Positions 18,345-27,421 of a stretch of 64,000 nt of DNA are shown here, one piece after another (position 1 is the stretch's first letter; each line of letters starts with the position of its first letter). Below the pieces are notes generated by a model, which was not told the origin of the DNA, made no database searches, and saw nothing but the letters and a program-made list of their open reading frames with translations. The stretch covers positions 1 through 64,000 of the forward strand of contig JBNKFV010000016.1 of the NCBI GenBank assembly GCA_050289485.1, given 5' to 3'. A program made the position numbers and the translations under genes. Source of the DNA: JBNKFV01 sp050289485 (GTDB lineage Bacteria; Pseudomonadota; Gammaproteobacteria; Pseudomonadales; Cellvibrionaceae).

Positions 18345-19469
18345 ATGTTAGATATCAATGTAGATGAAAATGCACTGGCACTGGACATTGAGTTAACCAG
18401 TACCCTCGTGCCTTTAAAAAGCATGTCTCAAAGCCATTTGCTTTATTTGTTACAGCAAGCAGAGGTGAAAGACTATTTTAAAGGGCAGACCATTTTTCAG
18501 CAGGGAGAGTACGACAATTGTCATGTTTATCTTTTGCATGGAGAAGTTGAGTTTACCGACAGTTCCGGTGCTGCCAGTCGGATTTCAGCCCATGATGACA
18601 ATTTTCCGTTAGCGCATCACCAGCCTCGAGCCTGTAAAGCAGCTGCCTACTCGGACTGCCGTATCCTCAAAATACCCAGCAAGATGCTCAGTCAGCTACT
18701 GACTTGGAGTCAGATAGCAGAGTACTTACTGGTAGATATCGCCTATCAGCGTGACCTCGATGAAGACGTTGACTGGATGACAACGGTGCTCAAGTCGAAC
18801 CTGTTTTTTAAAGTACCGCCTATCAATGTAGCGAGTATTTTTGAACGTTTAACACCTGCCTTGGTATCAGCGGGTGACGTGATCATCAGACAGGGCGAGA
18901 TTGGCGATGGCTGCTACTTTATCAAGGAAGGCGAAGCAATTGTTACGCGAGCCTCTTCACCCGTACTGGAGCCCGTTTTCCTCGCCGCTATTGGTCCCGG
19001 TCGGTGCTTTGGCGAAGATGCCTTGGTGAATGAAACGGTGCGTAATGCCACGGTTACTATGAAAACCGACGGCGTACTGATGGGGCTGGAGAAACACGAT
19101 TTTATTAACCTGCTCAAAGAACCAACAGTTGAGCAGGTCGCCTGGCCCGAGGCAATGCAAAGCGCGAACGCGATATTGATTGATGTGCGCACCGCCGATG
19201 AGTATGACCGTGGTCATGCTCCTGGGGCTGTTAACCTGCCTCTCAACCAGTTGCGTTTTAAAGCACGCGCGCTGAAGCAGACAAGTGAATGCTTCATATA
19301 CTGTGACGAGGGCCTGCGCAGTCGTGCCGCTACATTTTTGTTAAATAACCTGGGGTTTAACGCAAAAACGGTAGAAGGGGGGATGGGACACGTCAGCGCC
19401 CCCGCACTGGAAAAAGACCAAAGTCACCTCCTTAAAATGGGGGGCATCATTGAAACGGTTAATAACTAA
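18345..19469 (+). CDS. Two cyclic-nucleotide-binding-like domains fused to rhodanese
   Basis: 374 residues. Domain 1 (about 20-130) is a divergent cNMP fold (FKGQTIFQQGEYDNCHVYLLHGEVEF) that lacks a convincing phosphate-binding cassette. Domain 2 (about 150-260) is better conserved (SAGDVIIRQGEIGDGCYFIKEGEAIV, FGEDALV). Residues about 268-370 form a rhodanese domain with an intact active-site loop, YCDEGLRSRA, with Cys320 as the persulfide-carrying residue. There is no membrane segment. It follows a sulfide-releasing PLP enzyme and precedes nfuA, which suggests sulfur-linked signalling, but that is inference. Confidence 0.85.
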   Translation: MLDINVDENALALDIELTSTLVPLKSMSQSHLLYLLQQAEVKDYFKGQTIFQQGEYDNCHVYLLHGEVEFTDSSGAASRISAHDDNFPLAHHQPRACKAAAYSDCRILKIPSKMLSQLLTWSQIAEYLLVDIAYQRDLDEDVDWMTTVLKSNLFFKVPPINVASIFERLTPALVSAGDVIIRQGEIGDGCYFIKEGEAIVTRASSPVLEPVFLAAIGPGRCFGEDALVNETVRNATVTMKTDGVLMGLEKHDFINLLKEPTVEQVAWPEAMQSANAILIDVRTADEYDRGHAPGAVNLPLNQLRFKARALKQTSECFIYCDEGLRSRAATFLLNNLGFNAKTVEGGMGHVSAPALEKDQSHLLKMGGIIETVNN

Positions 19470-19477
19470 CCTCTCGT

Positions 19478-19729
19478 TCAGGTCTGGCTGCTAATCACCC
19501 AGTTGACCAGGCTTGCCACTACCACCACAAATACCGCGGTAAAAATAACGCCTGCCACGATAAAGGTGATGATATTGCCTTTGGTAAAGTCTTTTTGTTG
19601 ATTTTTACTTGATTGCACTCCAAAAGCGGCTGCACAGGTGCTGGTGATAATGCTTATCACACTCGGTTTTTGGGTTTTGTCCACCTGGCCACCAGGCTGA
19701 TGGGGGGCTTCTTTTTCGTGATTGGACAT
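19478..19729 (-). CDS. DUF2970 small membrane protein
   Basis: About 83 residues with one C-terminal membrane helix (IITFIVAGVIFTAVFVVVVASLV). The segment IITSTCAAAFGVQSSKNQQKDFTKG is the DUF2970 hallmark (FGVQS.KN...DF..G). The ATG at 19729 is preferred to an in-frame TTG at 19744. Function unknown. Convergent with the rhodanese gene. Confidence 0.8.
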   Translation of the reverse strand: MSNHEKEAPHQPGGQVDKTQKPSVISIITSTCAAAFGVQSSKNQQKDFTKGNIITFIVAGVIFTAVFVVVVASLVNWVISSQT

Positions 19730-19871
19730 AGGTTTAATCACCAATAATTTTATTATTAGCAGGCATTATCAGGTTCTTCGTATAATACCCATGTATTTTG
19801 CATGGTAGAGGATTTTTAGTAAACATGGCAGTATTCGCGCAATTGAAGGTTAGTGGTAGGTTGAAGAGATT

Positions 19872-20450
19872 ATGGTGACTATTACCGAATCAGCTCAAGC
19901 ATACTTGAGTGAGCTGCTGGAAAAACAAGACGGTGACAATATCGGCATTCGTATGTTTGTGACGAGCCCAGGTACCCCCCAGGCTGAAACTTGTATCTCG
20001 TACTGCCGGCCAGGTGACGAGAAGGAAGATGACCAACAGGTACAAATGAATGGCTTTGTCGCTTATTTCGAAGCTCGAAGCCTGCCTTATCTGGAAGAAG
20101 CTAAAGTTGATTACGCAGCCGACCGGATGGGCGGCCAGCTAACTATTCGCGCGCCTAATTCAAAAATGCCAAAAATCAGCGACGACAGCCCAATCGAAGA
20201 TAAGATCAATTACGTGCTGTACAACGATGTTAACCCTGGTTTGGCATCGCATGGGGGCAATGTGTCGTTAATGCAGGTCACCGAGGATATGTATGCAGTA
20301 TTACAGTTTGGCGGTGGCTGTCAGGGTTGTAGCGCCGTTGATGTGACACTTAAAGAAGGTGTGGAGCGTACGCTGAAAGAAAAGATTCCTGAGTTGGCCG
20401 GGGTTAAAGATATGACCGACCACACCGACAAATCCCAGGCTTATTACTAG
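19872..20450 (+). CDS. nfuA: Fe/S biogenesis protein NfuA
   Basis: Iron-sulfur cluster carrier that delivers 4Fe-4S clusters to apoproteins. It is 192 residues. The N-terminal degenerate A-type domain (about 1-95) lacks the full Cys set. The C-terminal Nfu domain carries the cluster-binding pair Cys150 and Cys153 in GGCQGCSAVD. Length and layout match E. coli NfuA (191). A perfect bidirectional terminator follows 34 bp after the stop. Confidence 0.95.
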   Translation: MVTITESAQAYLSELLEKQDGDNIGIRMFVTSPGTPQAETCISYCRPGDEKEDDQQVQMNGFVAYFEARSLPYLEEAKVDYAADRMGGQLTIRAPNSKMPKISDDSPIEDKINYVLYNDVNPGLASHGGNVSLMQVTEDMYAVLQFGGGCQGCSAVDVTLKEGVERTLKEKIPELAGVKDMTDHTDKSQAYY

Positions 20451-20483
20451 CCGGTTGTTGACATAGGCTGTGGATCTCTCGCG

Positions 20484-20520
20484 GCGTAAAAAAGGCTGGT
20501 TTTACCAGCCTTTTTTACGC
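20484..20520. terminator. Bidirectional terminator between nfuA and xthA
   Basis: A perfect 17-bp stem (arms 20484-20500 and 20504-20520) with a 3-nt loop and A/T runs on both sides. It lies between convergent genes and abuts the xthA stop codon. Confidence 0.92.
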
Positions 20521-21333
20521 TTAGGCAAATTCGGCCCACACGGGGCAGTGGTCTGAGGGCTTTTCCATCCCGCGAATATCATAGTCTATCCCCGTATTAA
20601 CACAGCGTTCGGCCAAGCCTGGCGTTGCTAATATCAGATCAATGCGCAGGCCACGTTTGGGTTCACGTTCAAACCCCTTTGAGCGATAGTCAAACCAGCT
20701 AAAACAGTCATCCATATCTGGATGAATTTTGCGGTGGGTATCGATAAGGCCCCAGCTTTTAAGCGCTTCAAGCCATTCTCTTTCTTCCGGTAAAAAGCTG
20801 CACTTGCCCGTTTGCAACCAACGTTTGCGATTGGATTCGCCAATGCCTATATCAATATCTTCCGGTGAAATATTCATGTCGCCCATCACAATCAACTGGT
20901 CGCCAGGGGTGTGATGAGTATTCAAATGATCTAATAGATCGCTGTAAAAACGGCGCTTATTTGGGAATTTTACCGGATGATCGCGACTTTCACCCTGGGG
21001 AAAATAGCCGTTCAATACCGTGACACTGTTGCCAAATGGAGATTCAAACGTACCGCCAATAAAGCGGCATTGTGCTTCAGGCTCATCATTGGCAAAGCCT
21101 TTGTGTACCGCTGCAAAAGGCTTCTTTGCGAGCAGAGCAACACCGTAATGGGTTTTTTGGCCATGAAATGCTACCTGATAACCCATGGCTTCAATGTCGG
21201 CAACAGGGAATTCTTCGTCAGTGACTTTAGTTTCCTGTAGGCCGATAAAGTCGGGGTTGTGTTTGGCGATTAATGCCTCTAGTTGATGTAAACGTATGCG
21301 CACGCTGTTTACATTAAACGAGATTGCTTTCAT
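20521..21333 (-). CDS. xthA: Exodeoxyribonuclease III (AP endonuclease)
   Basis: Base-excision repair enzyme cleaving 5' of abasic sites and removing 3' blocks. 270 residues of the EEP nuclease fold: FNVNSVRIR at the start, the metal ligand Glu34 in LQETKV, the GDMNISPEDIDIG block, and the catalytic SDHCPVW near the end. E. coli ExoIII has 268 residues. It lies between nfuA and prc. Confidence 0.95.
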   Translation of the reverse strand: MKAISFNVNSVRIRLHQLEALIAKHNPDFIGLQETKVTDEEFPVADIEAMGYQVAFHGQKTHYGVALLAKKPFAAVHKGFANDEPEAQCRFIGGTFESPFGNSVTVLNGYFPQGESRDHPVKFPNKRRFYSDLLDHLNTHHTPGDQLIVMGDMNISPEDIDIGIGESNRKRWLQTGKCSFLPEEREWLEALKSWGLIDTHRKIHPDMDDCFSWFDYRSKGFEREPKRGLRIDLILATPGLAERCVNTGIDYDIRGMEKPSDHCPVWAEFA

Positions 21334-21414
21334 TGCAGAGCTGCCTTTTGGATGCGGGTTGAAGAATAGTGGGGTACTGCACTATAGCAATACCCCTAAG
21401 CTGAGCGGCCGGTA

Positions 21415-23529
21415 TTAGAAGTTGGCTACTTGAGGAACGCTCTGTTTGTTCAACAGGCGGATATAGTCAGCCAGAATGTTGCCAGTTTCCAATAGCAGAG
21501 GGTCTTTTGAAGGGACAATCTTTGCAGGATTGGCCGCGATTTCTTTATCCTCTTTTTCTTCGCTGGTTTTGAAGTCGTCGTAAGTTGCGTAGGTTGAGAG
21601 CCCCTTGCTCGACCGACGTTTATTTTCGATGGTCAGCAGCTTTTTCTGGTCGATGTCTTGCTGTTTTTCCCGGGTTTGTTTGTTCAGCGATACGGTTGTT
21701 CGCTCTCGTGATTCTTTCAATAACGCCAACTGATCAACCAAAAAGGTAATGTCCGGGTCATTCTGGGCACGGGCCAGATGCTGGGCTTTAAGATCAGGCA
21801 CTATTTTGCTGATGTCGTAATATCGTTCGTGGGGCACAGCGTGAATCTGATCCCAGGGCAGAGCAGTTTCATAAGAACTTTCTCCTACTTCTTTTGGGTC
21901 TACCAGCATAGGCAGCTCAATATCTGGAATCACTCCGCGGTGTTGTGTGCTGTCGCCCGATACGCGATAAAACTTGGATTCGGTAATTTTAAGTTGGCCT
22001 TCGTGCACAGGGTTCAGTGATTGCACAGTACCCTTACCAAACGACTGGGCTCCAACAATCAAACCACGCTGGTAATCCTGTATCGCACCGGCAAAAATTT
22101 CAGAGGCCGAGGCACTTAAGTGGTTAATTAGCACAACCAAGGGGCCGCGATAGCGGGCCTTGGAGCGCGAGCGACTGCTGCGGGATATAGTTTGGTTAGT
22201 TTGTCGAATTTGAACCACAGGCCCTTCATTAATGAACAGGTCGGTAAGCATGGTGGCTTCCTGTAACGAGCCGCCGCCGTTATTACGCAAATCGAGAATC
22301 ACACCGTCTACGCCTTCATCCTGTAACTCTATCAGCAGGCGATAGACATCAGCCGTGGTGCTGCGATAGTTAGGATCGCGATTGCGGTAGGCTTCAAAGT
22401 CGATGTAAAACGCCGGTACATCGATAACGCCGATTTTATAAAGCTTTTCACCATCCGTTACATCGAACACGGCTTTTTGTGCGGCCTGTTCTTCAAGCTT
22501 TACCTTGCCGCGGTTGATCTTGATAACCTGAATTTCTTCGGTAGCGGACTCTGCAGGGACCACCTGCAAACGTACGACAGTATTTTTAGGGCCACGAATC
22601 AATTGCACAACGTCATCAAGGCGCCAGCCCACAACGTCGACCAGCTCACCTTCATCCCCCTGGCCAACGCCAGTAATTTTATCAGCTGGCTGCAGCTCGC
22701 CTTGTTTGGCAGCCGGGCCACCCGGAACCAGGCGCACAACCTTGGTGTATTCGTCTTCTGACTGTAATACCGCACCGATACCTTCGAGCGACAGCGACAT
22801 ATTGATGTTAAAGGATTCCGCTGTGCGCGGAGCAAGGTAGTTGGTGTGTGGGTCGTAGAGCAGGGTGAGGGCGTTGATGTAGACCTCAAATACGTCGGTG
22901 GCCGTTTGTTGTTGCACGCGGTTCAACTGGTTGCGGTAACGCTTGGCCAAGGTTTCTTTGGCTTCCTCAATGGTTTTGCCATTGAGCACCTGCGACAACA
23001 GGCTGTTTTTTAATCGCTGGCGCCAAAGCTGATCAGCCTCCATTTCGTTCGCGGGCCAGCTTGCTTCCTCACGATCAATGATCATGACTTCATCGCTTTC
23101 GAAATTGGGTTCGTACGCTGAGTCTTCCAGTTGAGAAATAATATCTTCCAGGCGGTTCTCTAAGCGTTTTTGGTAGGTTTCAAACACGGAAAAGCCAACG
23201 TCAAGATCGCCCTTTTTCAATTGATTGTCGAGCTCGTAGCGATGTTTTTCAATATTGGCGATATCAGTCGCCAGGAAGTACAGCTTGGCCGGGTCCAGCG
23301 TTTTTAAATAATTGTCTAAAAATTCTGCCGACAGCTCGTCATTAAATGGCTGTTCGCGATAATGCCGGGAAGCGAGCTTTTGAATGATTTCGACCGTGGT
23401 TTTCGATTGGTCAGTAGTGAATTTAAGCGCCTCTTCTGCTTGTGCTTGATTTGTAGTGGCAGCATATAGAGCTGGGGTGAATACGAAAGCAAAAAGGAAA
23501 GCGAAAATGGTATTGCGATCAAACGACAT
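21415..23529 (-). CDS. prc: Carboxy-terminal (tail-specific) protease
   Basis: Periplasmic S41 protease (Prc/Tsp) that trims penicillin-binding proteins and degrades tagged proteins. 704 residues. Signal peptide at residues 1-23 (IFAFLFAFVFTPALYAA). PDZ domain about 240-330 (VRLVPGGPAAKQGELQPADKI). The Ser-Lys dyad is Ser474 in HLSASASEIFAGA and Lys499 in QSFGKGTVQ, exactly the 25-residue spacing of E. coli Prc. The C-terminal DUF3340 tail follows. No obvious partner gene (nlpI) nearby. Confidence 0.94.
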   Translation of the reverse strand: MSFDRNTIFAFLFAFVFTPALYAATTNQAQAEEALKFTTDQSKTTVEIIQKLASRHYREQPFNDELSAEFLDNYLKTLDPAKLYFLATDIANIEKHRYELDNQLKKGDLDVGFSVFETYQKRLENRLEDIISQLEDSAYEPNFESDEVMIIDREEASWPANEMEADQLWRQRLKNSLLSQVLNGKTIEEAKETLAKRYRNQLNRVQQQTATDVFEVYINALTLLYDPHTNYLAPRTAESFNINMSLSLEGIGAVLQSEDEYTKVVRLVPGGPAAKQGELQPADKITGVGQGDEGELVDVVGWRLDDVVQLIRGPKNTVVRLQVVPAESATEEIQVIKINRGKVKLEEQAAQKAVFDVTDGEKLYKIGVIDVPAFYIDFEAYRNRDPNYRSTTADVYRLLIELQDEGVDGVILDLRNNGGGSLQEATMLTDLFINEGPVVQIRQTNQTISRSSRSRSKARYRGPLVVLINHLSASASEIFAGAIQDYQRGLIVGAQSFGKGTVQSLNPVHEGQLKITESKFYRVSGDSTQHRGVIPDIELPMLVDPKEVGESSYETALPWDQIHAVPHERYYDISKIVPDLKAQHLARAQNDPDITFLVDQLALLKESRERTTVSLNKQTREKQQDIDQKKLLTIENKRRSSKGLSTYATYDDFKTSEEKEDKEIAANPAKIVPSKDPLLLETGNILADYIRLLNKQSVPQVANF

Positions 23530-24015
23530 AGAAGAGTTCCAAAATTCATTAATTCGGGGCGTATTGTCTTAGGTTGTTTTTCGCAGAAAAGGTTTCCTTT
23601 TTCCAGACTACCCCATGACAACACGTAGCCGTGCATTATTACTGGTTAATTTACTACACACGCCTCAATTTCTAAAGCACGATAGCCATGCAGTGCGGGG
23701 TCGTGTTCACGTTTTGTTATTAATGCTGGCCTGTCTTTGCTGGATTTGCTGATTTTCTATACAGGCAGATTGCCGAATTTGTATAAACGAAGCCAAACCT
23801 CTTAATTTTTGAAGAGTATAATTGCAATTAAATCAGTATATTGGGAATATAAAATAAAGTAGTTTCTAAATTAAATTTCGATGTGGGATACCGGGCTCTG
23901 TAAGAGATTCCCTTCTATGCCGACTAATCATTGTGAGCCAGGGTTTGTGGCAGCTTTCGCTTACAGCCGGTTTCCCCTAAAGTAGGCAACTCTTTATTGG
24001 GCGAGATCGGGCTAG
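23530..24015. other. Intergenic region between prc and the ECF sigma gene
   Basis: 486 bp without a convincing gene. It is AT-rich around 23810-23880, probably carrying the divergent promoters of prc and the sigma factor, but no single -35/-10 pair stands out. No repeat or RNA structure was recognised. Confidence 0.4.
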
Positions 24016-24603
24016 ATGAGTACCATTGACGACAACATACTGACAGATGCTGGGTTTATTAACGAAATTCGGCCGCAAATGCTGAAGTTTGCCATGCAGC
24101 AGTTACGCGATGAGCAGCTTGCAGAGGATGTGGTGCAAGATGCGTTGTTAGGCGCCTTAAAAAACCAGACGTCTTTTAATCGGCAGGCTGCCTTGAAAAC
24201 CTGGGTGTTTGCCATTTTAAAGAACAAAATAGCGGATGCATTGCGAAAGAAGGTGCGTGATAGCGATAGGCATTATGCCACTGAAGACGAACAGGGTGTT
24301 GAGGCGGCATTTGATAGCCAGGGCCACTGGCAAAAAGACCATATGCCTCATGCGTGGGGTGAGCCTGGGGCGGGGGTGATAACAGAGCAGTTCTGGCGTG
24401 TGTTTGATAGCTGTTTAAACGACCTGCCGCCGCAGCAGGGAAGGTTGTTCATGATGCGTGAATTTATTGGTCTTGAAACTGCAGAAATTTGTGATGCGCT
24501 GGATATCAGCGTAAGCAACCTGCACGTAATGCTTTATCGCGCGCGTATGCGTTTACGTGACTGTCTCGAGAGTCACTGGTTTTTGGAAGGGGAGAATCGA
24601 TGA
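24016..24603 (+). CDS. ECF-type RNA polymerase sigma factor
   Basis: 195 residues. Region 2 (about 25-90) includes the -10-recognition segment QLAEDVVQDALLGALKNQTSFNRQAALKTWVFAIL. Region 4 (about 135-185) ends in the helix-turn-helix LETAEICDALDISVSNLHVMLYRARMRLRDCL. A short Gly/Pro-rich linker separates them. The stop overlaps the start of a ZAS-type anti-sigma gene (ATGA). The target regulon is not visible here. Confidence 0.92.
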   Translation: MSTIDDNILTDAGFINEIRPQMLKFAMQQLRDEQLAEDVVQDALLGALKNQTSFNRQAALKTWVFAILKNKIADALRKKVRDSDRHYATEDEQGVEAAFDSQGHWQKDHMPHAWGEPGAGVITEQFWRVFDSCLNDLPPQQGRLFMMREFIGLETAEICDALDISVSNLHVMLYRARMRLRDCLESHWFLEGENR

Positions 24604-24806
24604 TGAGTTGTCAGCGGGCATCAGTGCTGATGTCCCAGAAAATGGATCGCCCTTTATCGCGCAGCGAGCGAATTTCCCTAAGATTTCACTTGCTAATGTG
24701 CTCTGGTTGTCGTCGCTTTGATCGGCAGATGGGGTCTTTACGTCAGCTATCAAAGGCATACTGTAAGGATGCTTCGGCATCACCGAAAAATAAAAATGAA
24801 GAGTAA
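24600..24806 (+). CDS. Zinc-finger anti-sigma factor (ZAS/zf-HC2 type)
   Basis: 68 residues overlapping the sigma gene by 4 bp (ATGA). It has the HxxxCxxC zinc motif (His30, Cys34, Cys37 in RFHLLMCSGC), the core of ZAS anti-sigma factors that respond to redox state or metals. There is no membrane helix, so it would be a soluble regulator. Coupled translation with the sigma gene fits stoichiometric control. Confidence 0.85.
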   Translation: MMSCQRASVLMSQKMDRPLSRSERISLRFHLLMCSGCRRFDRQMGSLRQLSKAYCKDASASPKNKNEE

Positions 24807-24860
24807 GCTGGAGCTGCCAGCGGGCGAGGGAAGTCGCCCGCTGGTTGCATGGTAATCACT

Positions 24861-25415
24861 TCAGGTGAGTAGCTGATAGACGCCAGTGGCAATAAACGCT
24901 AATGAAGCCAAAACACGGGTAAGGTTCAGCGGGATGCGTTGCATCAGGTATTCGCCGAGAAATACAACCGGCACATTAGCCAGCAGCATACCTAATGTGG
25001 TGCCCATAGTGACCCACAAGATAGAGTCAAACTGAGCCCCAAGCAGTACTGTGGCAATTTGCGTTTTATCGCCAATTTCAGCCAGAAAAAACAAAACACA
25101 GGATGCTGCAAAGGCGCCGTACTGGTCTAGTTTTGAGTCTGGGTTGTCGTCTTTATCCGGGATTAGTAGCCACAGGCCTACCAGAATAAAGCTTCCTGCA
25201 ATAATCCACTGGCCTGTTTGCGATTGAAAATACTGACCAACCCAACCGCCCAGCCACGCAGAGGCCGCATGATTAAGCAGGGTGGCAACCAGAATGCCAA
25301 AGATGATTGCCCATCGGTTACGAAATTTTGCCGCGAGAAAAAGCGATAACAGCTGAGTTTTGTCACCTATTTCGGCGAGAGCGACGGTAATGGTAGAAGT
25401 AAGAAAGGCTTCCAT
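24861..25415 (-). CDS. GDT1/TMEM165 family manganese exporter
   Basis: Six-helix inner-membrane protein of the UPF0016 family, about 184 residues from the ATG at 25415 (a TTG at 25439 is the longer option). Two copies of the family motif ExGDKTQ are visible (AEIGDKTQLLSLFLAAKF and AEIGDKTQIATVLLGAQF), reflecting internal duplication. Bacterial members such as Vibrio MneA export Mn2+. A yybP-ykoY Mn2+ riboswitch candidate directly upstream supports the manganese assignment. Confidence 0.9.
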   Translation of the reverse strand: MEAFLTSTITVALAEIGDKTQLLSLFLAAKFRNRWAIIFGILVATLLNHAASAWLGGWVGQYFQSQTGQWIIAGSFILVGLWLLIPDKDDNPDSKLDQYGAFAASCVLFFLAEIGDKTQIATVLLGAQFDSILWVTMGTTLGMLLANVPVVFLGEYLMQRIPLNLTRVLASLAFIATGVYQLLT

Positions 25416-25479
25416 AAAACAAGATTCCGAGGGGTGCAAAAGGCCGGCATTTGTCTCCTGCCAAGGGAGCTGTTGTTTG

Positions 25480-25592
25480 TCTTAGGTCTTACCGATGCTA
25501 CGAGGGAGGTACAAACCAGCCAATAAGCCATATTGGCTGGATAGGTTGGCCGGCCCTCTCACTAAAAAGAAGGCTGCTCCCCTAAGGACGCG
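25480..25592 (-). promoter_or_regulatory. yybP-ykoY manganese riboswitch
   Basis: Read on the minus strand, the leader opens CTTAGGGGAGCAGCC and closes GGTAAGACCTAAG. CTTAGG (25581-25586) and CCTAAG (25481-25486) form the closing P1 helix. The GGGGAG.AGC box and the T[A/G]AGACC box are the two conserved parts of the Mn2+ aptamer, here joined by internal stems around GCCAATATGGCTTATTGGC. It is followed by a GDT1 gene, a known partner of this riboswitch. Binding is inferred from consensus similarity. Confidence 0.78.
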
Positions 25593-25655
25593 CGCATTCT
25601 AACTATTACCACCAGATAAGCAAATCCTGTGTATGCTCACTAGCAGTGGGCCCAC

Positions 25656-26972
25656 TTAAAGATTGAGTCGCAAATGGCTGCGAATTTCATCCCGTAGTAG
25701 TTTGGGTACGTCGTGCTCTGCTGCCAGTCGTGACCACTGCGCGACCACTTCGATGGTTTCGTCAATGATCGTGTCGATGTGTTGACGGCTGAACAAGGGG
25801 CTGATTTTCTCAAACGCGTAAAAATCGTTGCGGGTGAAGTCCGACCTCTTGCCGTTGATGGTCATCCAGTGATCGTTAACCCATTTGCTGCCAGGTTTGT
25901 AGCTGTAGGCAATGTCGTAGGCAGGGGCCAGCTGCCAGCGTTTCTCGTTGAGCACAAAAGCAACGTTTTTTGCGTGGTCATCGTGATTTCTGGCCACCAC
26001 ATTGAATACCATGCGACGAAATATCTGGTCGGCTTCGCTAGCGGTTAACTGCAGTTGGCGTGCCAGTCCCAGGAGTTCTGCGTAGGAGTAGCTGCCGGTT
26101 ATTTTGTAGTTCACATGGGCCATGCCGGTAAGGGTTAGCATATGGTGTTTTTTATTACCAATGCGGTCGAAACGCTGGGTAATAAAGTGCCGCCTGGGGC
26201 CTTCGTTAAGCAGACGAGAGGGCATCATTGTGATGCCGCTTTGTGTTGCCATCAGGTAATAGACATACTCCATGGCCCCAAACCCTTGCGGGTCACCAAA
26301 GGTTTCTTTGTTGGGGTTGTGCTCATGCACGCCATCAAACTTCATGATGTGGTGGGTAAAACCCTCGGGCACATCGGTTTGCCCTGATCTCACCTCGGTG
26401 AAATCTTCATTGAATGCCAACACCGCTTTGGGGCGCGCACCGCCCGCACTCATGCCCACCGAGAGTAGGGCGAGCATGGCTTCTTTGTCGTCATGCCCAT
26501 GCTGATCCAGATCGATCGAGAATCGTTTGCGCTGGTCAAGAATGTCTTGCGCGACGGCGACGAGGGTTTGAATGTGCAATGTTTGATTGCTGTTTAGGTG
26601 CTTTAGCCGCGAAGCGGGTACATATTCCAATGCCCCCATTCCTCTGCGCCCGGTGTATTGGAGCCGCTGTAGTGGTGTGATGTCGTCGGGTGTTTTGCCC
26701 TGGCTGGCAACCCAGGCGTTGAGCACGGCATTGCCGAAATCGTCGGGTAGTGAATCGGCAATCATGCCGGGTAATCCGTGAAAGGTAGGACGACTTAGTT
26801 CCGGAAAGCTATAAATCTGCTTAGATAGGGGCATCTTAACGGGCGACAGCTCAATGCCAGTGTCTAAAAACGCGGGAGCATATTCAAAACTGCCCGTACC
26901 TGTCTGCGTGTCAAAGGCAACTGCGCCAGCCAGTTGGCCTTGGTACATCACGTTGAGCGCATCCATCACCAT
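25656..26972 (-). CDS. hipA: HipA-family serine/threonine kinase toxin
   Basis: Toxin of the HipBA type II module, 438 residues. E. coli HipA phosphorylates glutamyl-tRNA synthetase and induces persistence. The N-terminal couple_HipA region has FPELSRPTFHGLPGMIADSLPDDFGN. The kinase core contains HHIMKFDGVHEHNPNKE, the catalytic NHDDHAKNVAFVL loop, and AYDIAYSYKPGSKWVN. The start overlaps hipB by 7 bp (ATGGTGA); an ATG two codons later is equally possible. Confidence 0.92.
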   Translation of the reverse strand: MVMDALNVMYQGQLAGAVAFDTQTGTGSFEYAPAFLDTGIELSPVKMPLSKQIYSFPELSRPTFHGLPGMIADSLPDDFGNAVLNAWVASQGKTPDDITPLQRLQYTGRRGMGALEYVPASRLKHLNSNQTLHIQTLVAVAQDILDQRKRFSIDLDQHGHDDKEAMLALLSVGMSAGGARPKAVLAFNEDFTEVRSGQTDVPEGFTHHIMKFDGVHEHNPNKETFGDPQGFGAMEYVYYLMATQSGITMMPSRLLNEGPRRHFITQRFDRIGNKKHHMLTLTGMAHVNYKITGSYSYAELLGLARQLQLTASEADQIFRRMVFNVVARNHDDHAKNVAFVLNEKRWQLAPAYDIAYSYKPGSKWVNDHWMTINGKRSDFTRNDFYAFEKISPLFSRQHIDTIIDETIEVVAQWSRLAAEHDVPKLLRDEIRSHLRLNL

Positions 26973-27292
26973 TCGTTTTGCTCCGGCTGCTCCGGTTTGT
27001 GGGTTCCGGAGGCCCGCTGTCGCTGCTTGCCTCTGAGTTTGGCCAGTTGAATAGGGGAGAGCTCGGGCGGAGGAAGAAAGTTGTTGAGTTGGTTGTCCAG
27101 CTTCAGGGCCACCAGTATGGCGACAAAATTTTCTAGCTGGCAGCGGCCTTTTTCAGCTGAGATGACCGCCTTTCTCGATACCCCGGCGATATGGGCTACA
27201 TCCTCCTGGGTGTAATCGGCATTGAGCCTTGCTGTGCGTAGCCTTTCGCCCAATTCGGCCACAATATCGGCTGGGTTTTTACTATTTTTCAT
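26966..27292 (-). CDS. hipB: HipB-family antitoxin, XRE-type DNA-binding protein
   Basis: 108-residue antitoxin and autorepressor. The helix-turn-helix is at about residues 12-65 (LGERLRTARLNADYTQEDVAHIAGVSRKAVISAEKG). The C-terminal tail is basic and Gln-rich, longer than in E. coli HipB. It precedes hipA with a 7-bp overlap. A TATCC-N8-GGATT site directly upstream of the start matches the E. coli HipB operator form. Confidence 0.9.
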   Translation of the reverse strand: MKNSKNPADIVAELGERLRTARLNADYTQEDVAHIAGVSRKAVISAEKGRCQLENFVAILVALKLDNQLNNFLPPPELSPIQLAKLRGKQRQRASGTHKPEQPEQNEW

Positions 27293-27294
27293 AA

Positions 27295-27312
27295 TATCCC
27301 TTTTTTAGGATT
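27295..27312. promoter_or_regulatory. HipB-type operator
   Basis: TATCC, 8 bp, then GGATT, against the E. coli HipB operator TATCC-N8-GGATA. It lies 2 bp upstream of the hipB start codon, consistent with autorepression. Confidence 0.6.
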
Positions 27313-27421
27313 TAATGATTTTAAAATACCTTAATGACCCATTTTATGCTCTTTATAATATATTTCAATTGATTTATATAATGTCCCTAAATAGCCATAT
27401 TAAGAGATTATTCATATATAA

